64,000 nt of DNA from Edaphochlamys debaryana (lineage: Eukaryota; Chlorophyta; Chlorophyceae; Chlamydomonadales): NCBI GenBank assembly GCA_016858145.1, contig JAEHOE010000065.1, forward strand, positions 310,001 through 374,000. Reading direction: 5' to 3'. A model generated the notes under the pieces. That model did no database searches. It was not told where the DNA came from and saw nothing but the letters and a program-made list of their open reading frames with translations. Shown here one piece after another: positions 46,501 through 57,300 of the stretch. The position numbers and the translations under genes are program-made. Position 1 is the stretch's first letter. Each line of letters starts with the position of its first letter.

Positions 46501-47203
46501 CACCAGCGGGCTGCAATGCGGTGGGCCCGGTGGGCCTGACTGGGCTCGCCCCTTCATCATTCAGGCCCCACGGGCCCGCCCAGCCCCAGGGCCAGGGCCA
46601 CGGCCGCAGCGCCGGGGCCCGGGGCAGGGGCAGGGGTGCCGCTGTGCCACTCCCTGTGCCCTCCCTTGGTGCAGCGGTCGCGGCGTCGGTGGCGGCGGTG
46701 TTGTCTCCAGGCGCTGGCCCAGGAGAGCACGGCCCCGCACAACGGATGCAGCGGCAGTCGGGGCAGAGCCAAGGATCATGAGCGGGTTGCGAGGCCAAAG
46801 CTGGGCCATGTGACTGGGTCCGAGCGGCAAGCTCGCGGGTCCCAGGGTCAGAGGGTCCCGGCGCGGAGGCCGCGGGAAGGCCGGTTGGGGTGAGGCCAGG
46901 CGGCGGCGCGGGTGCCGGTGGGGGTGTGGGAACCCCCGGGAGCAGGCCCCAAAGGAGGCAAGGCGGGTGGTAGCACGACCCGCATTCTGCGCAGGCGGCC
47001 AGGTGTCCCTCCTGGAGGTGTGCGGAACAGATGGAACGTACGGAAGGGGCTTTGGCGACGTGCATAGTGTGTGTGATACCAAGGGGTGATATGGCCCTCG
47101 CGTGTTGGAGGTTCGCGAGTTCTGGGCATGGTGGCGCTACGCGCCTCCTGCTTGACTCACGCAGCCATAGCACGCCAGGCAGCGCCGTTCAGCCATGCAG
47201 TCC
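34507..47203 (-). CDS. Giant PHD-finger nuclear protein with RS-rich tracts (5' end unresolved)
   Basis: Resolved minus-strand exons 47203-47161, 47011-46334, 46193-44620, 44438-43337 and 42687-34507 join in phase to about 3,858 residues ending at TAA. The first two exons make a PHD-type zinc finger: CLACYGC, then LAACAECGSCYHPPCLL, then after a Pro-rich loop of about 50 residues WLCPDCRCIRC. PHD fingers usually read histone tails, so a chromatin role is inferred. The rest is low complexity: an acidic SDSDDDE block, Ala-rich and KPGP tetrapeptide runs, pentapeptide DVQ repeats, an SRSRGRGQSRSPERR-type RS tract (about 38870-39150), a Ser/Gly-rich block (about 38225-38390), and a C-terminal RS/RD region (about 34900-35330). 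RS tracts suggest links with splicing or Pol II. The N-terminus lies between 47204 and about 47800; an ATG at 47424 is possible but its joins do not phase. Confidence 0.72.
40300..40445 (-). repeat. KPGP/EPGP tetrapeptide coding repeat in the PHD gene
   Basis: 12-bp units alternate between KPGP and EPGP over about 140 bases, followed on the protein side by PAPEPG-like sequence. Confidence 0.8.
41635..41800 (-). repeat. xxDVQ pentapeptide coding repeat in the PHD gene
   Basis: About a dozen degenerate 15-bp units encode DIQxx/DVQxx pentapeptides; on the plus strand the units share TGTACGTCG-like cores. Confidence 0.75.
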
Positions 47204-47812
47204 CTGGGGCGGCAGACGAGTGGCGCTCTTGTCAAGTAGGTCAATGGGGCGGCGTGGTGGTGGGCCGGGCTCTCCTGTTCGCGGGGTTACCGTGCCACGG
47301 ACGCCCCCCAGGAACCATGCTTCAACGGCATACCTGCAGTTCCAGCAGGTCCCTGCTAGCATGTAGAAAGCGGATGCAGGGCGAAGAGCGCCACGGCCGG
47401 GCGCCTACGGTCGGGCCAATCCATCGCGCGTGCGGAGCTCCTCACGCGCCCGAGAAAAGCCCCGGGCCTCCAGGATCACTCTGACACGCAAGCTGCAAGT
47501 ATATGGGAATGTCAGGGCCACTCGGGACGCTCCCCGCAGGTTGCTGGGGAAGTTCGCGCGTGTTTGGCAGTGCACCGCTTGTAGGCAAAGCCGGGGGTCA
47601 TGCGCGCATTGCTGGGTACACTTATGTGTTCGCAGCCTGCCTGCAGACAGCGTTTCGTAGCCAGAGCAAGGGCATGCACCATGGCACCCGCATGCCAGCC
47701 CGCAGGGAATTCCCTGACTCACAAAACACATCCCGACTGAAAATTGGCACTCTATTCACCACGACGAGCTGAGATGGACCAATAACACGCTTGTGCTCAA
47801 ACAGTGTTGAGG
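47204..47812. other. Divergent promoter interval of PHD gene and bL21m
   Basis: Contains the unresolved first exon(s) of the PHD gene. Candidates are a 20-base segment 47334-47353 bounded by AG and GT, and an ATG at 47424. The bL21m start at 47813 is on the other side. No TATA box was recognised. Confidence 0.4.
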
Positions 47813-49624
47813 ATGTCTTTGCGTGCTGCTTTGACGCAGCTAGCGGAGAGCGTGTGCGTCGGCACCCTAGGACTCAATAGGTCATGCTGGGGAGCCAGTA
47901 CCAGCGGGTCCCCAGCGGCGACCATCGGCGAGCGCCTGATGCGCACGCTGGTCTCGCGGGAGCCTGGCGCGGTGTCGCAGCTAAATGACGCTCTATCTAC
48001 GAGCTGCTCCGAAGCGTCGGGCGAGCCCCAGCACTCCTCGGCGTGGCTCGGCAGCGGCATCCTTGACGGCACCATTCGCGGCGTGCGCTGGGTGAACCAA
48101 AAGAGCAAGGGCGAGGAGCGCTCGCGGAAGCCCTTCAACACGGCAGCGAGCTGGCAGGCGGTGCAGCCCCTGATCGCGGAGCAGCGGCGCGCCCGGGAGC
48201 AGCTCGCGGACGCCTCCACGCAAAACCCCTCCCCCTCCTCCTCCTCCCCCGCTCCCCGCGGCCGCCGCTTCCGACCGCGGCTCGGGCCCATCGTCGACAC
48301 CTGCCTCCCGCCCATCCCGGCCGTCCCAAAGCCCGCGGAGTACACCCGCGTGGGGGTCCTCACCGGCCAGTACAGCCTCCCCACGGAGCGCACATTTGCC
48401 ATCATCGAGCTCGCGGGCACGCAGTACAAAGTCACGACAGACGACATTGTCTTCGTGAACATGCTTCCCGGAGTCAACGTTAACGACGTGCTGGCGCTGG
48501 ATCGCGTCATGCTGCTGGGGTCGCGGTCGGAGACGATCGTGGGGCGGCCGTACGTGCCGGGGGCGACGGTTCTGGCGGCCGTGGAGGAGCACTTTCGGGA
48601 CGGCAAGGTGGGGATGAGGGGGTGGGTGGGGAGGGGCTGGTTGGATGGAGATGGATTGGAGCGTGGAGGGGGCCTTGAAGAAACGGCGGGTGGGGGAGGG
48701 AAGTGGGCGATGAGGGGCTGGGCGAGGGAGGAGGGGGGGAGGGGGGTGAAGCGGGTTGAGAGGGCGAGCGCGGCACAAGCGCCGGCGCTTCCAATTGGTA
48801 CTGACTTGGTACTGATTGAAGGGCGCCATGTCAGCTCGTCTCCGGGTGTTGAGGACGCCAGGCTGGGCAGCAACAGACGAGACGCGAGAGGGCAGGGCCC
48901 ATCCTGGGGCCGGTTGCATGCGGAGGCCGCGGATAAACGAGTGGTGTCGGCAAGGCCTGGGGCCCAGGGGCACAGGGACGCGGGCCCACGCCTCGCTGTG
49001 CGGCCGGCCCCTTGCCCCGCTCCTCCGCTTCAGCACCGACGCGCCGCGCGCGCCGCACGGTCGCCCCATGCGCTGCCCCACACCCCTCGACCCCGGTCAA
49101 CAGCTCATCCCGCCCGTGCCCATCCCGACCCATCCCAACAGGTGCACGTGTTCAAGATGAAGAAGCGGAAGCGGTACCGGAAGTACCAGGGGCCCCGCCC
49201 CAACCTCACCACGCTTCGCATCCTGCAGGTGGGCTCCTGTGCTCCTGCTGTCCCCTCGGATGGCGGGAGGAGGGGTCGGAGACTGCAGGTGCCGGGGGCT
49301 GGGGGCTGGCCATACCCTGCGGTCTGCAGGGCATGTTGAACACGAGAGCTGAGCCAATGAGGGTGGCAAGGCCGGCCCCGGTTGCCACGGCTGGGACGCC
49401 ATTCACACCCGCCCTTACATCTTCCATTCTCTCCCATTCTCCCCGGCCCCGGTTAGGTCCGAGGGATCGACCCCGCCCCCGGGGACTCCCTGGCCATCAC
49501 CCCCGAGCTGCCCCTGCAGCTGCTCGACACGCGCCGGGCGGCGGAGCTGGCGGCGCTGCTGCCGCCGCCCTCGGAGGGGGAGGAGCAGGAGGAGCAGCGG
49601 ACGGCGGTGGGCGCGGCGGCGTGA
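47813..49624 (+). CDS. MRPL21: Mitochondrial ribosomal protein bL21m
   Basis: Exons 47813-48607, 49142-49228 and 49457-49624, all phase 0, give 349 residues. The bL21 core is FAIIELAGTQYKVTTDDIVF, then VNDVLALDRVMLLG, then IVGRPYVPGATVLAAVEEH, with the basic end HVFKMKKRKRYRKYQG in exon 2. The IVGRP...AVVEEH pattern matches mitochondrial rather than plastid bL21. About 190 residues precede the core: an Arg/Ser/Ala-rich presequence suited to mitochondrial import, then an extension unusual for bacterial L21. A Glu-rich C-terminal tail (exon 3) also exceeds the bacterial length. I chose the ATG at 47813 because upstream in-frame codons (GTG TTG AGG) hold no ATG. It is convergent with the plastid translocator. 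Confidence 0.92.
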
Positions 49625-51355
49625 CGGGGGCTCAGGGGGCTGGGGCTTTGGGAGGGACGGAAGGGGGACTGGGGTGAGGGGCGCGAGGATGGGGAGAGGA
49701 GCGGGGGCGGCGTGGGGGAATGTGGGGGTCAAAGAAGGGGTGTGCGACTGTAGGCAGACGGGAGCGGGCGAGGGCGGCTGGGATGAGGGGCGCGAGGCGC
49801 CGGAGAGGAGGGGCGAGGGACGAGGCACGAGGCACGGCAACTTCGGTGCGGTAATGTGCCGCTGGGCTCGCGCGTGAGCTGGTTGTGGTACCGGGTGGAA
49901 GCTGGTCAGGTCGGGCCCAGTCAGGGTGGTCGTGAGATAGGGAAGGACGCCTCGGACCTGTCTCGGAAGGACGTCATGGGTCCGCCCTGCCGCAACCGTT
50001 GTCTGGGAGCTCTAAATGTGCATGGCTGCACGTGCACACGTAGACCAGCGAGGACTCTGGACATGAGTTGCCCCCATTTCGGTGTGCATGACCGTCTTGA
50101 CCAGGGGATGAGGCGGAGCAATAGCAAGCGCCTCCTCAGCAATGGAACCACGGAAGTGAACCCAACACCGCTTGAGCGCTGTCGAGCTACAGGGCGAGGT
50201 CACAGGGCCACCCCTGCTTAGCGCCTAAGCCATGCCGAAGACGATTGCAGCCATGCCCCGGGCAGCGGGCGACTGGCTCCTAACCCATGGAGCGGCCACT
50301 CCCTGGGACCCTACCCGGCTGCGGCTTTACAATGTGTAGCCTTCGAAATGGGGCGCCATGTCGCTTTACCGTAATGCACCAGCATGATGCCGGCTGCCCT
50401 GCATCCATCCATCCATCACCGCGCGCAAAACCTCACTGACCCTACTTCGAGCACTCGTGGCCATATGTAGTCCAAGGTGCTACTCTACTGCTCCCTGCCT
50501 GAACTGCCACCTCTCGTCACCCCATGCAAGCGCTCTGCGCCTCCCTCCCGTCAGCGGCCCTCCCCACGGATGCGTGTTGGCCCTCCGTTCCCTGCGATGT
50601 AGGCTACCGTGCCTTAGCTAACTCGCACTCAAACCCCACCATCAAGACCAGGCACCGACCGTTCCACTCTGCTTTGAACCCCTTCAAACCCACTGGCTTG
50701 AAGCCGGTGCAGGGGAAACAAGGGGACGGTCCCCAAAACCGCATACGTACCATGCATCGCCCTAGGGGCTAGCAGCGAGATACCGTTATCACACCAGACA
50801 CGTGCGAACCAAACACGGCAGGGTTTCTGAAGTAGACCCCCTGCCTGCCTGCTTAAACATTTCCGGCCGGACGTGAATGGCACCCGAGTAGCCATCCTCC
50901 CGTCATCGTCCTAGCACGTCTACTTGGCGACGAGTTGTCAAGCAAGAGCAAGGTGCACCCTCGAGTGCATGGCTACAAGCAGGATAAATAAGTGCGGGTC
51001 CATTCATTCGTTATGCGCTAGAAACACGCGTCGTCCCTTGCCAAAATGGCGGCAGCCACACGCACACCGGCTTGCCGGCATGTACTCCTGTACCCCACGC
51101 CTCCGCCTTTACGCGAGGCTGCTCCCTCTCACAACAAACGCGTGCTTTCGCCGAGCCCAACCCCACCTACCACAGTCGCCGTCTCGCCGAACGCTTCAGC
51201 GCGGCTGCAGCACACGGCCCTGCCGCTGGGGCCAGCCCCCCGGAGCCCGCACCTCCACGGCGCTTCCACCCTCCCAACCACCTCCTCCCACCCCTCCTCC
51301 CCATTCCCACTTCCTCTCCACCCTTCCTCCCCCCAGCCGCCGCCTCGTCAGCCGC
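49625..51355. other. Convergent intergenic between bL21m and the plastid ATP/ADP translocator
   Basis: Holds both 3' UTRs. A minus-strand TGTAA lies at 50327-50331, about 1 kb past the translocator stop. A short CATC microsatellite occurs at about 50402-50417. No conserved exon was found, and no plus-strand TGTAA. Confidence 0.4.
50327..50331 (-). terminator. Candidate TGTAA polyadenylation signal of the translocator gene
   Basis: TTACA on the plus strand; first TGTAA on the minus strand downstream of the stop at 51356, implying a 3' UTR of about 1 kb. Confidence 0.4.
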
Positions 51356-54300
51356 CTACGCGGCCGCCGGCGCAGGCGACGGCGCCGCCGGCGGCTGCCC
51401 CTCTCCGCTCGCGACGGCTGGCGCCGCCGCCGCCGCCGCTCCATTGCTGCTGCCGTTGCTGACGTGGCTGCCGTTGCCGTTGGCCCCCTCCGCCGCCTCC
51501 TGTGCGTCCGCGTGTGCCTGGGCATGCGCCTCCTGCTCCTCCTTCTGCTGCCCCATGAGCGCGTGGAACTGCTTCTCCAGACTCAGGACCGACCTAGGGG
51601 GGCGGGAGGGTGGGTGGGGCGGGTGGGGCGTTCAACTTCATATTTGTGGAGGGGTGCAGGTGGAGGTGTTTGACTCTGATAAGCGGGAGAGCGTCAAGTT
51701 GTTAGTGGGATCGCCGGAGATGCAGGTGGGGGGTGGGGCATGGGGGAAAGGGAGTGGAGGGGTGGAGAACGCGGCGCGGAGGAGGGTGCAGGGGATACCG
51801 GTAGGGCGCTGCAGCACTCTCCGCATCCCTTTCTCGACCCCCCCCCCCCCGCGTGCACCGTCCCCTCCTCCCGCCTTCTACCCATCCCTGTTTCCACGCC
51901 CGCCCCCCTCGAACCCAGTCCAGCTGGCAGCTAACAGCCCTCGCTGGCGGCTCACTGCATCCAGCCCTGGCCACGGCCTTGCCCCCGCCCCACCCCCCCT
52001 CCCGCCTGCTGTCCACGGCTCACCGCATCCAGTTGACGATGAGGATGGTGAGGATGATGCCCAGGTAGGGCGTGGAGGCGGCCAGGGAGCCGAACGTGAA
52101 GATGGCGGCCTGGGGGGGAGGGGGGGGGTTGAGGCAGGCCACGTCAGCAGCTGCCGTACTGACAGGGACAGTCTGGCGCACAGCCTACAACCTCTCCGTA
52201 ACCGTCCCGCCGTCAACCCTAAGAGGCCGCATGCCCACGCTGCCCTTCCGGAGAAGATCAGCGTAGCTTTTCCCTCGCATCCCCGCCCGGCCCCCCCCCA
52301 CACACACAGATAGCCGCACCTGCTGCACCACCGCTCCCCCGCTCTTGCCGAGCAGGTTGCCCACCACGTCCACCGCGGCCTTGCCCTTGGACTTGACCTC
52401 GTCGTCCAGGGGGACTTGGGGGGGGGAGGGGAGGAGGAGGGAGGGGTGAGGGTGCGGGGTGACTTTTGAAATATTGGAGAGCGAAGGGAGGGATAGAGCG
52501 GCAGCCTGCGACCCGTGGGGCCTGCGACCCGTGGGGTGAGAGAAGTGTTCAGTGGGGGCGGGGGGTGGGGGCCCTATGTCCTTCTCATCCAGCCGTGGTG
52601 AACGCGCGGGAGTGCGAGTGCGTTGCTCGCGCCAGGCCCACCCCATGCTCGGGCACCGGTACTGCTCCCCCTTCCCCTCCCCCCTCGTGCGCCGCGCTCA
52701 CTGTATGCCATCTCCTTGCAGGGGTCGAACAGGGAGTACTTGGCGCTGCGGCTGAACACGTTCTGAAGGGGGGAGGCGTGGGGGAGGGAAGGGAAGAGGG
52801 CGGGGCAGTGAGCCCCACGGCGGCCCTGCGAGCGCCATAGCACCCTTCACAGCTGGCCTACCCCGGACCCCCCCCCCACACACACACCACACCAAGAGGG
52901 CGGGCAAGGAGAGGGCAATCCACCGGGTTGTCCATTCCCCACGCCACAGCGCCTTCCACAGCTGGCCTACCCCGAGTCCCCCCCCGCACACACACACATC
53001 ACCACACCACCTTCGGAGTCTCGCCGGGCTTTCCGCTTGCTTACAGTTTCCTCGTTGCCTAACACACCAACACAGTGTCCTCGTTGCCTAACACACCAAC
53101 ACAGGCTCATGCGAGCAGCCCTTCACACACCAACACACCCCACACCCCACTCCCGCGCCTACGTTATCCCGGCCTTTACACGCCCACCCCCCACACGCAC
53201 CCCAAACCTCACCTGCAGGCTGCCCACCAGCACCGCCGCCATGAGGGGGGTGGTGCCCAGCACCGCAAGGGGGGCCGTCAGCGGGCCCCTGAGAGGGGGA
53301 AAGGGGGGGGAGGGGGACGGAGGGAGGGGGGGACGGGGTCAGGCAGCACACGGCCAGCGGGCTCAGCACCCGTAAGCGCGGGCCGTCGCCGTCTCCTGTC
53401 AGACATTCGCCCGGCCCACTGACCCCCACTCTGCCAGCACCAGCCCCCACCCACTCTGCCCCCCCCCACACACACACTGCCTCCCCTCCCTCTCCCCCTC
53501 CACACCCACTCTGCCCCCCACCCACCCCACTCTGCCCCACTCTCCCTCCCCCAACCCCTCCACCCCCACCCACTCTGCCAGAACCAGGCCCAGGAATATG
53601 ATGGAGGTGGACAGGATGACTGCGGGGGTGGCCATGGCGCCCACGCCCCAGCCGAAGCGCTTGATCACGAACCGCCCCACCAGCATCATGCCCAGGGTCA
53701 CCATGCCTGTGGAGCGGGGGGGGAGGGGGGCGGGGAAGGGAAGGGAGGAGGGGGGGGTACGTGTGCGTGTGGGTGACACGTGGGGCGTTGTTACTCCTGC
53801 CACCGGGATCCCGCCCGGGGCCACCATCCTGGGGGGGAGGGGAAGGGGGGGTTGTAGGTGTGTTGCGTGCACATACTCTAGACAGAACGGGCAAGCGCCT
53901 TTGCCCTCAACCCCCCTCGCGCCTCCTCTTCCCCCCCTCGCCCCCCTGCTGGCTGCCGCTCTATCTCATCCTGCGCTCTCCAATGCTCCGAAATAACCCC
54001 CTCGGCACCCCCCTTGAGGAATCCCGTCCCCCTTTCCCCCCCCCCCCGACTCACCCACGACCTCGCTGAATCGGCCCATGAAGGCCGAGTAGTCCGCGGG
54101 CGAGGGGTAGGCGGTCTTGAGCTTGCTCTTCCACGTCACCTCCACCAGCTGTAGGGCCACCGCGAACGACACCACCTGGAGGGCGGGGGAGGGGAGGATG
54201 GGAGGGGGTGAGGGGGGATCAAGGCGATGAAAAAGGGTGAAGACCGGTACCGGTACCAACGGGCGGAGGACCGCGTCTCAAGCCCAAGCCGCCCTCTCCC

Positions 54301-57300
54301 CAGCCCCCCTTCCGCTTCGCCCCCTTCCGCACCCCAGCACCCCGCAACCCCCCCCCCCACACACCCAGGTGGCCAGGTCCCCCCCGCCCCGCTCCCGCTC
54401 TGGACCTCGGTGCGGATCGGGCTCGCTGGCTGCCGCCAGGCCATGAGGGTTATCCAAACTCTAACTCGTCAAAGATCAACCCCCCCCTCCCCCCGCCCCC
54501 CTCACCATGGTGGCCAGGTCCCTGATGTACGGCGAGGAGGCCAGGAACTTGAACGACTCGCCCATTGACATCTTGGTCTTGGGCTTCTTGGGCTTGATGG
54601 CGGCGCCTGGGGTGGGAAGGGGAGGGGAGGGGAGGGTGTTTGTTGCTGATTGGGGGGGAGGGGAGGGTGTTTGTTGCTATTCGGTGGGGAAGGGAGGGAA
54701 GGTAGTGGTTGGAGCTGAGCGGGGGAGCGCCTATTCGCCAGTGGGAGCGCCGAGGAGGAGGGGGGATGGGGGATGGAGGGGGGGTTGTCAAGAGGCTGCG
54801 GTCGACATGGCTCCACCCGGCCGCCAGCACACTGCACTCCCCCTCTGTTGCCCCCTCTGTTGCCCCCTCCGTTGCCGCTCTGTTCCCTGGCCCCCCCTCG
54901 GATGCAGCAGGCGGTGGCGGTAGCGGCCAGGGCGCCCCCAGGTGATGAGGCAGCCGCCCGGCGGCTCTGTCCGCCGCTGTCCCAAGCTCCCAGTCCCCTC
55001 CCCTACACGCCGCCATCTTTGCCTTAGCCCCCAGTCCCCTCCCCTGCACGCCGCCATCTTTGCCCTAGCCCCCAGCCCCCTCGCTTCCTGGCCGCCTTCT
55101 GTGCCCCCTCCAGCGCCCACTGTACGCACGCCCACGCTCACCCTTGCCCGCCGCCGCCAGCGCAACCCGCTGCTCCTGCACCCGAGGCAGCACCCACTTC
55201 TGCGCACGGGGCAAAGGGGGGGGGGGGAGAGGGCGAGCGGAGAGGGTGCCTTCAGCACAGTGGGCCACTCAGCCGGGTCCCCAGCGCGGCTGCCACGGGA
55301 CTATCGTCGGCGGGACCAGGGTGCGGAGCGCCTTGCCGCCCCCCTGCTTCCCTGCTCCCCTCCTCTCCCCCGTGTGACCTCGCCCGACCGCAGCCTCCCC
55401 TGACGTGCGCCGTGCACCCTCCACCCCGCCCGCCGCTTCTCCCGTCCCGCAACCCCATGTCAGCCCCAGCTCAACGCCCCCCGCCCCTCCACCTGCAACC
55501 CCCCCCCCCTCCCCCCCCCCACCTGCAGCGCCCAGTGCAGCCCCGCGATGACCACTCCGTTGAGCACCACTGCGCCCATGAGGCACTGCAGGGCCACGCC
55601 CTGGGGGGAGGGGGGATGGAGGTGGCGAGAGGGGTGGGGCAGGGGACAGGTGTGTCAGCACTGAGCGAGGTTGCGCTCCCTTGTGAGGCGTGTATGGCAA
55701 ACGCGGCTGCGGCCCCTGCGACCCCTCCTCCCCGCACACCGTCCCCTGCCCCCTCCCAACCCACCCGGTCCCCAGAACCCCGCCCCCGCCGCTCCTCCCT
55801 GCCCTTCCCCTCCGCCTCACCTATCCTCCCCCCCTCCACACACCCCGTCGCCTACTTACTTACGGCTTCCTCGCTGCACAACACACACTTCGTCGCCGCG
55901 CCATCGCTCCTCCGCCTCACTCCCCCCTCACCCCGCCCCACCCCCCCTCCCCCCACCATCCCTCCCCGCCTCACCCAGCCGTCCACGCCCGGCGGCAGGC
56001 TCGCCCGCATGGCGCTGAGGCGGTGCGTCATGTTGCCCGCCACGATGAGGGACAGGTTGGCGCCCATGCCTGGGGGGAGGGCGTGGGGGGGGGGAGGGAG
56101 GGGGTTAGGAAACGAGGAAACCGGAAGCAAGCAGAAAGCCCGGCGAGACCCCGAAGGCGTGAGGCGCAAACTGCTCCCGACATACTGGAATGCAGGGCGT
56201 GTGGGGGGGGGAGGAGTTGAGGTGCTGCTCGTGTAAGCCGGGGAAGCAGAGCGCAGAGGACTGGCGTTCCGGGCCCCCCGTTTGGGCCCCTCCCTTCCCA
56301 GCGGCTGCCGTCAAACTCGTGCCACAAAGCCCGGCCTTCACGCACGAGGCTGCCGCGGCGCCTCCCGCCACCGGTCAACCGGTGCCCTAGCTGCCGTTCC
56401 CTTCCCCCCCTGCCCTGCCCCGCCCCCAGCACCCCCTCACCTAACAGCGGGCCGTCGCCCCCGCTCCCTTGGTGCCCTTCCCTCCTCCTCCCCCTTCCCC
56501 CGAAGGCCCAAGTGACGCTCTCAGCTCAGCTCCAAACCCCCCTCCCCCCCCCTCACCGAACAGCGAGTAGGAGGTGGCGGCCCTCTCTTCACCGGTCCCT
56601 GCCCTCCCCTCCCCTCCCCCTCCCCCTGCCCTGCCCTCCCCTCCCCTCCCCCTCCCCCTGCCCTCCCCTCCCCCTGCCCTCCCCTCCCCTCCCCCCCCCT
56701 CTCACCGAACAGCGGGTAGAAAGTGGCCGCCTCATCCACCGTCATGATCTGGTTGGCCAGGCCCCAGAACAGCAGCGACACGACTGGGGCGGGAAGGGGA
56801 GTTGGGGTTTGGGGGGGGGGGGTTAGTGCGGGGGTTGGGGAGTGAGGGGTGGGGGGCAGAGTTGAACAGGGAGGGGCGAGGGCGGTGAGCCCAGCCCCGG
56901 GCAGCCCCTCAGCATAGGCCTCGACCCCCGAGCCATCCCCACGATCGCTTCGCGCCTGACATGCTCGGTCCGCTGGCCATTGCAATCCCACCAACTCTCT
57001 CACCTACCCCTTCGTCCCCCTTCGTCCCACCTTCGTCCCCCACGCTCCCCCACATCTCCGCCACCAGGTAGAAGCCACCCCCACGCGTCACGAAACACAC
57101 ACGCCCCCGCCTCTCCCCCCTCCCCCCCCCTTCTCACCCACGCTGCCCCACATCTCCGCGACCAGGTAGAAGCTATAGCGGGGCAGGGGATCGTCAGGGG
57201 GGAGAGGGGTAAGTGGAGGGCACACGTATGTCAGGCCGCAAGCCAAGCCGCAACGAAGACGCCGTGGGATTTGCGTTTCGACATCTCCCGCTTCTCACAT

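Noticed and set aside
47422..47424. ATG reading MDWPDRRRP as the PHD gene start
   Set aside because: Available donors nearby do not phase with the 20-base or 43-base exons, or would require introns under about 60 bases. Kept only as a possibility.
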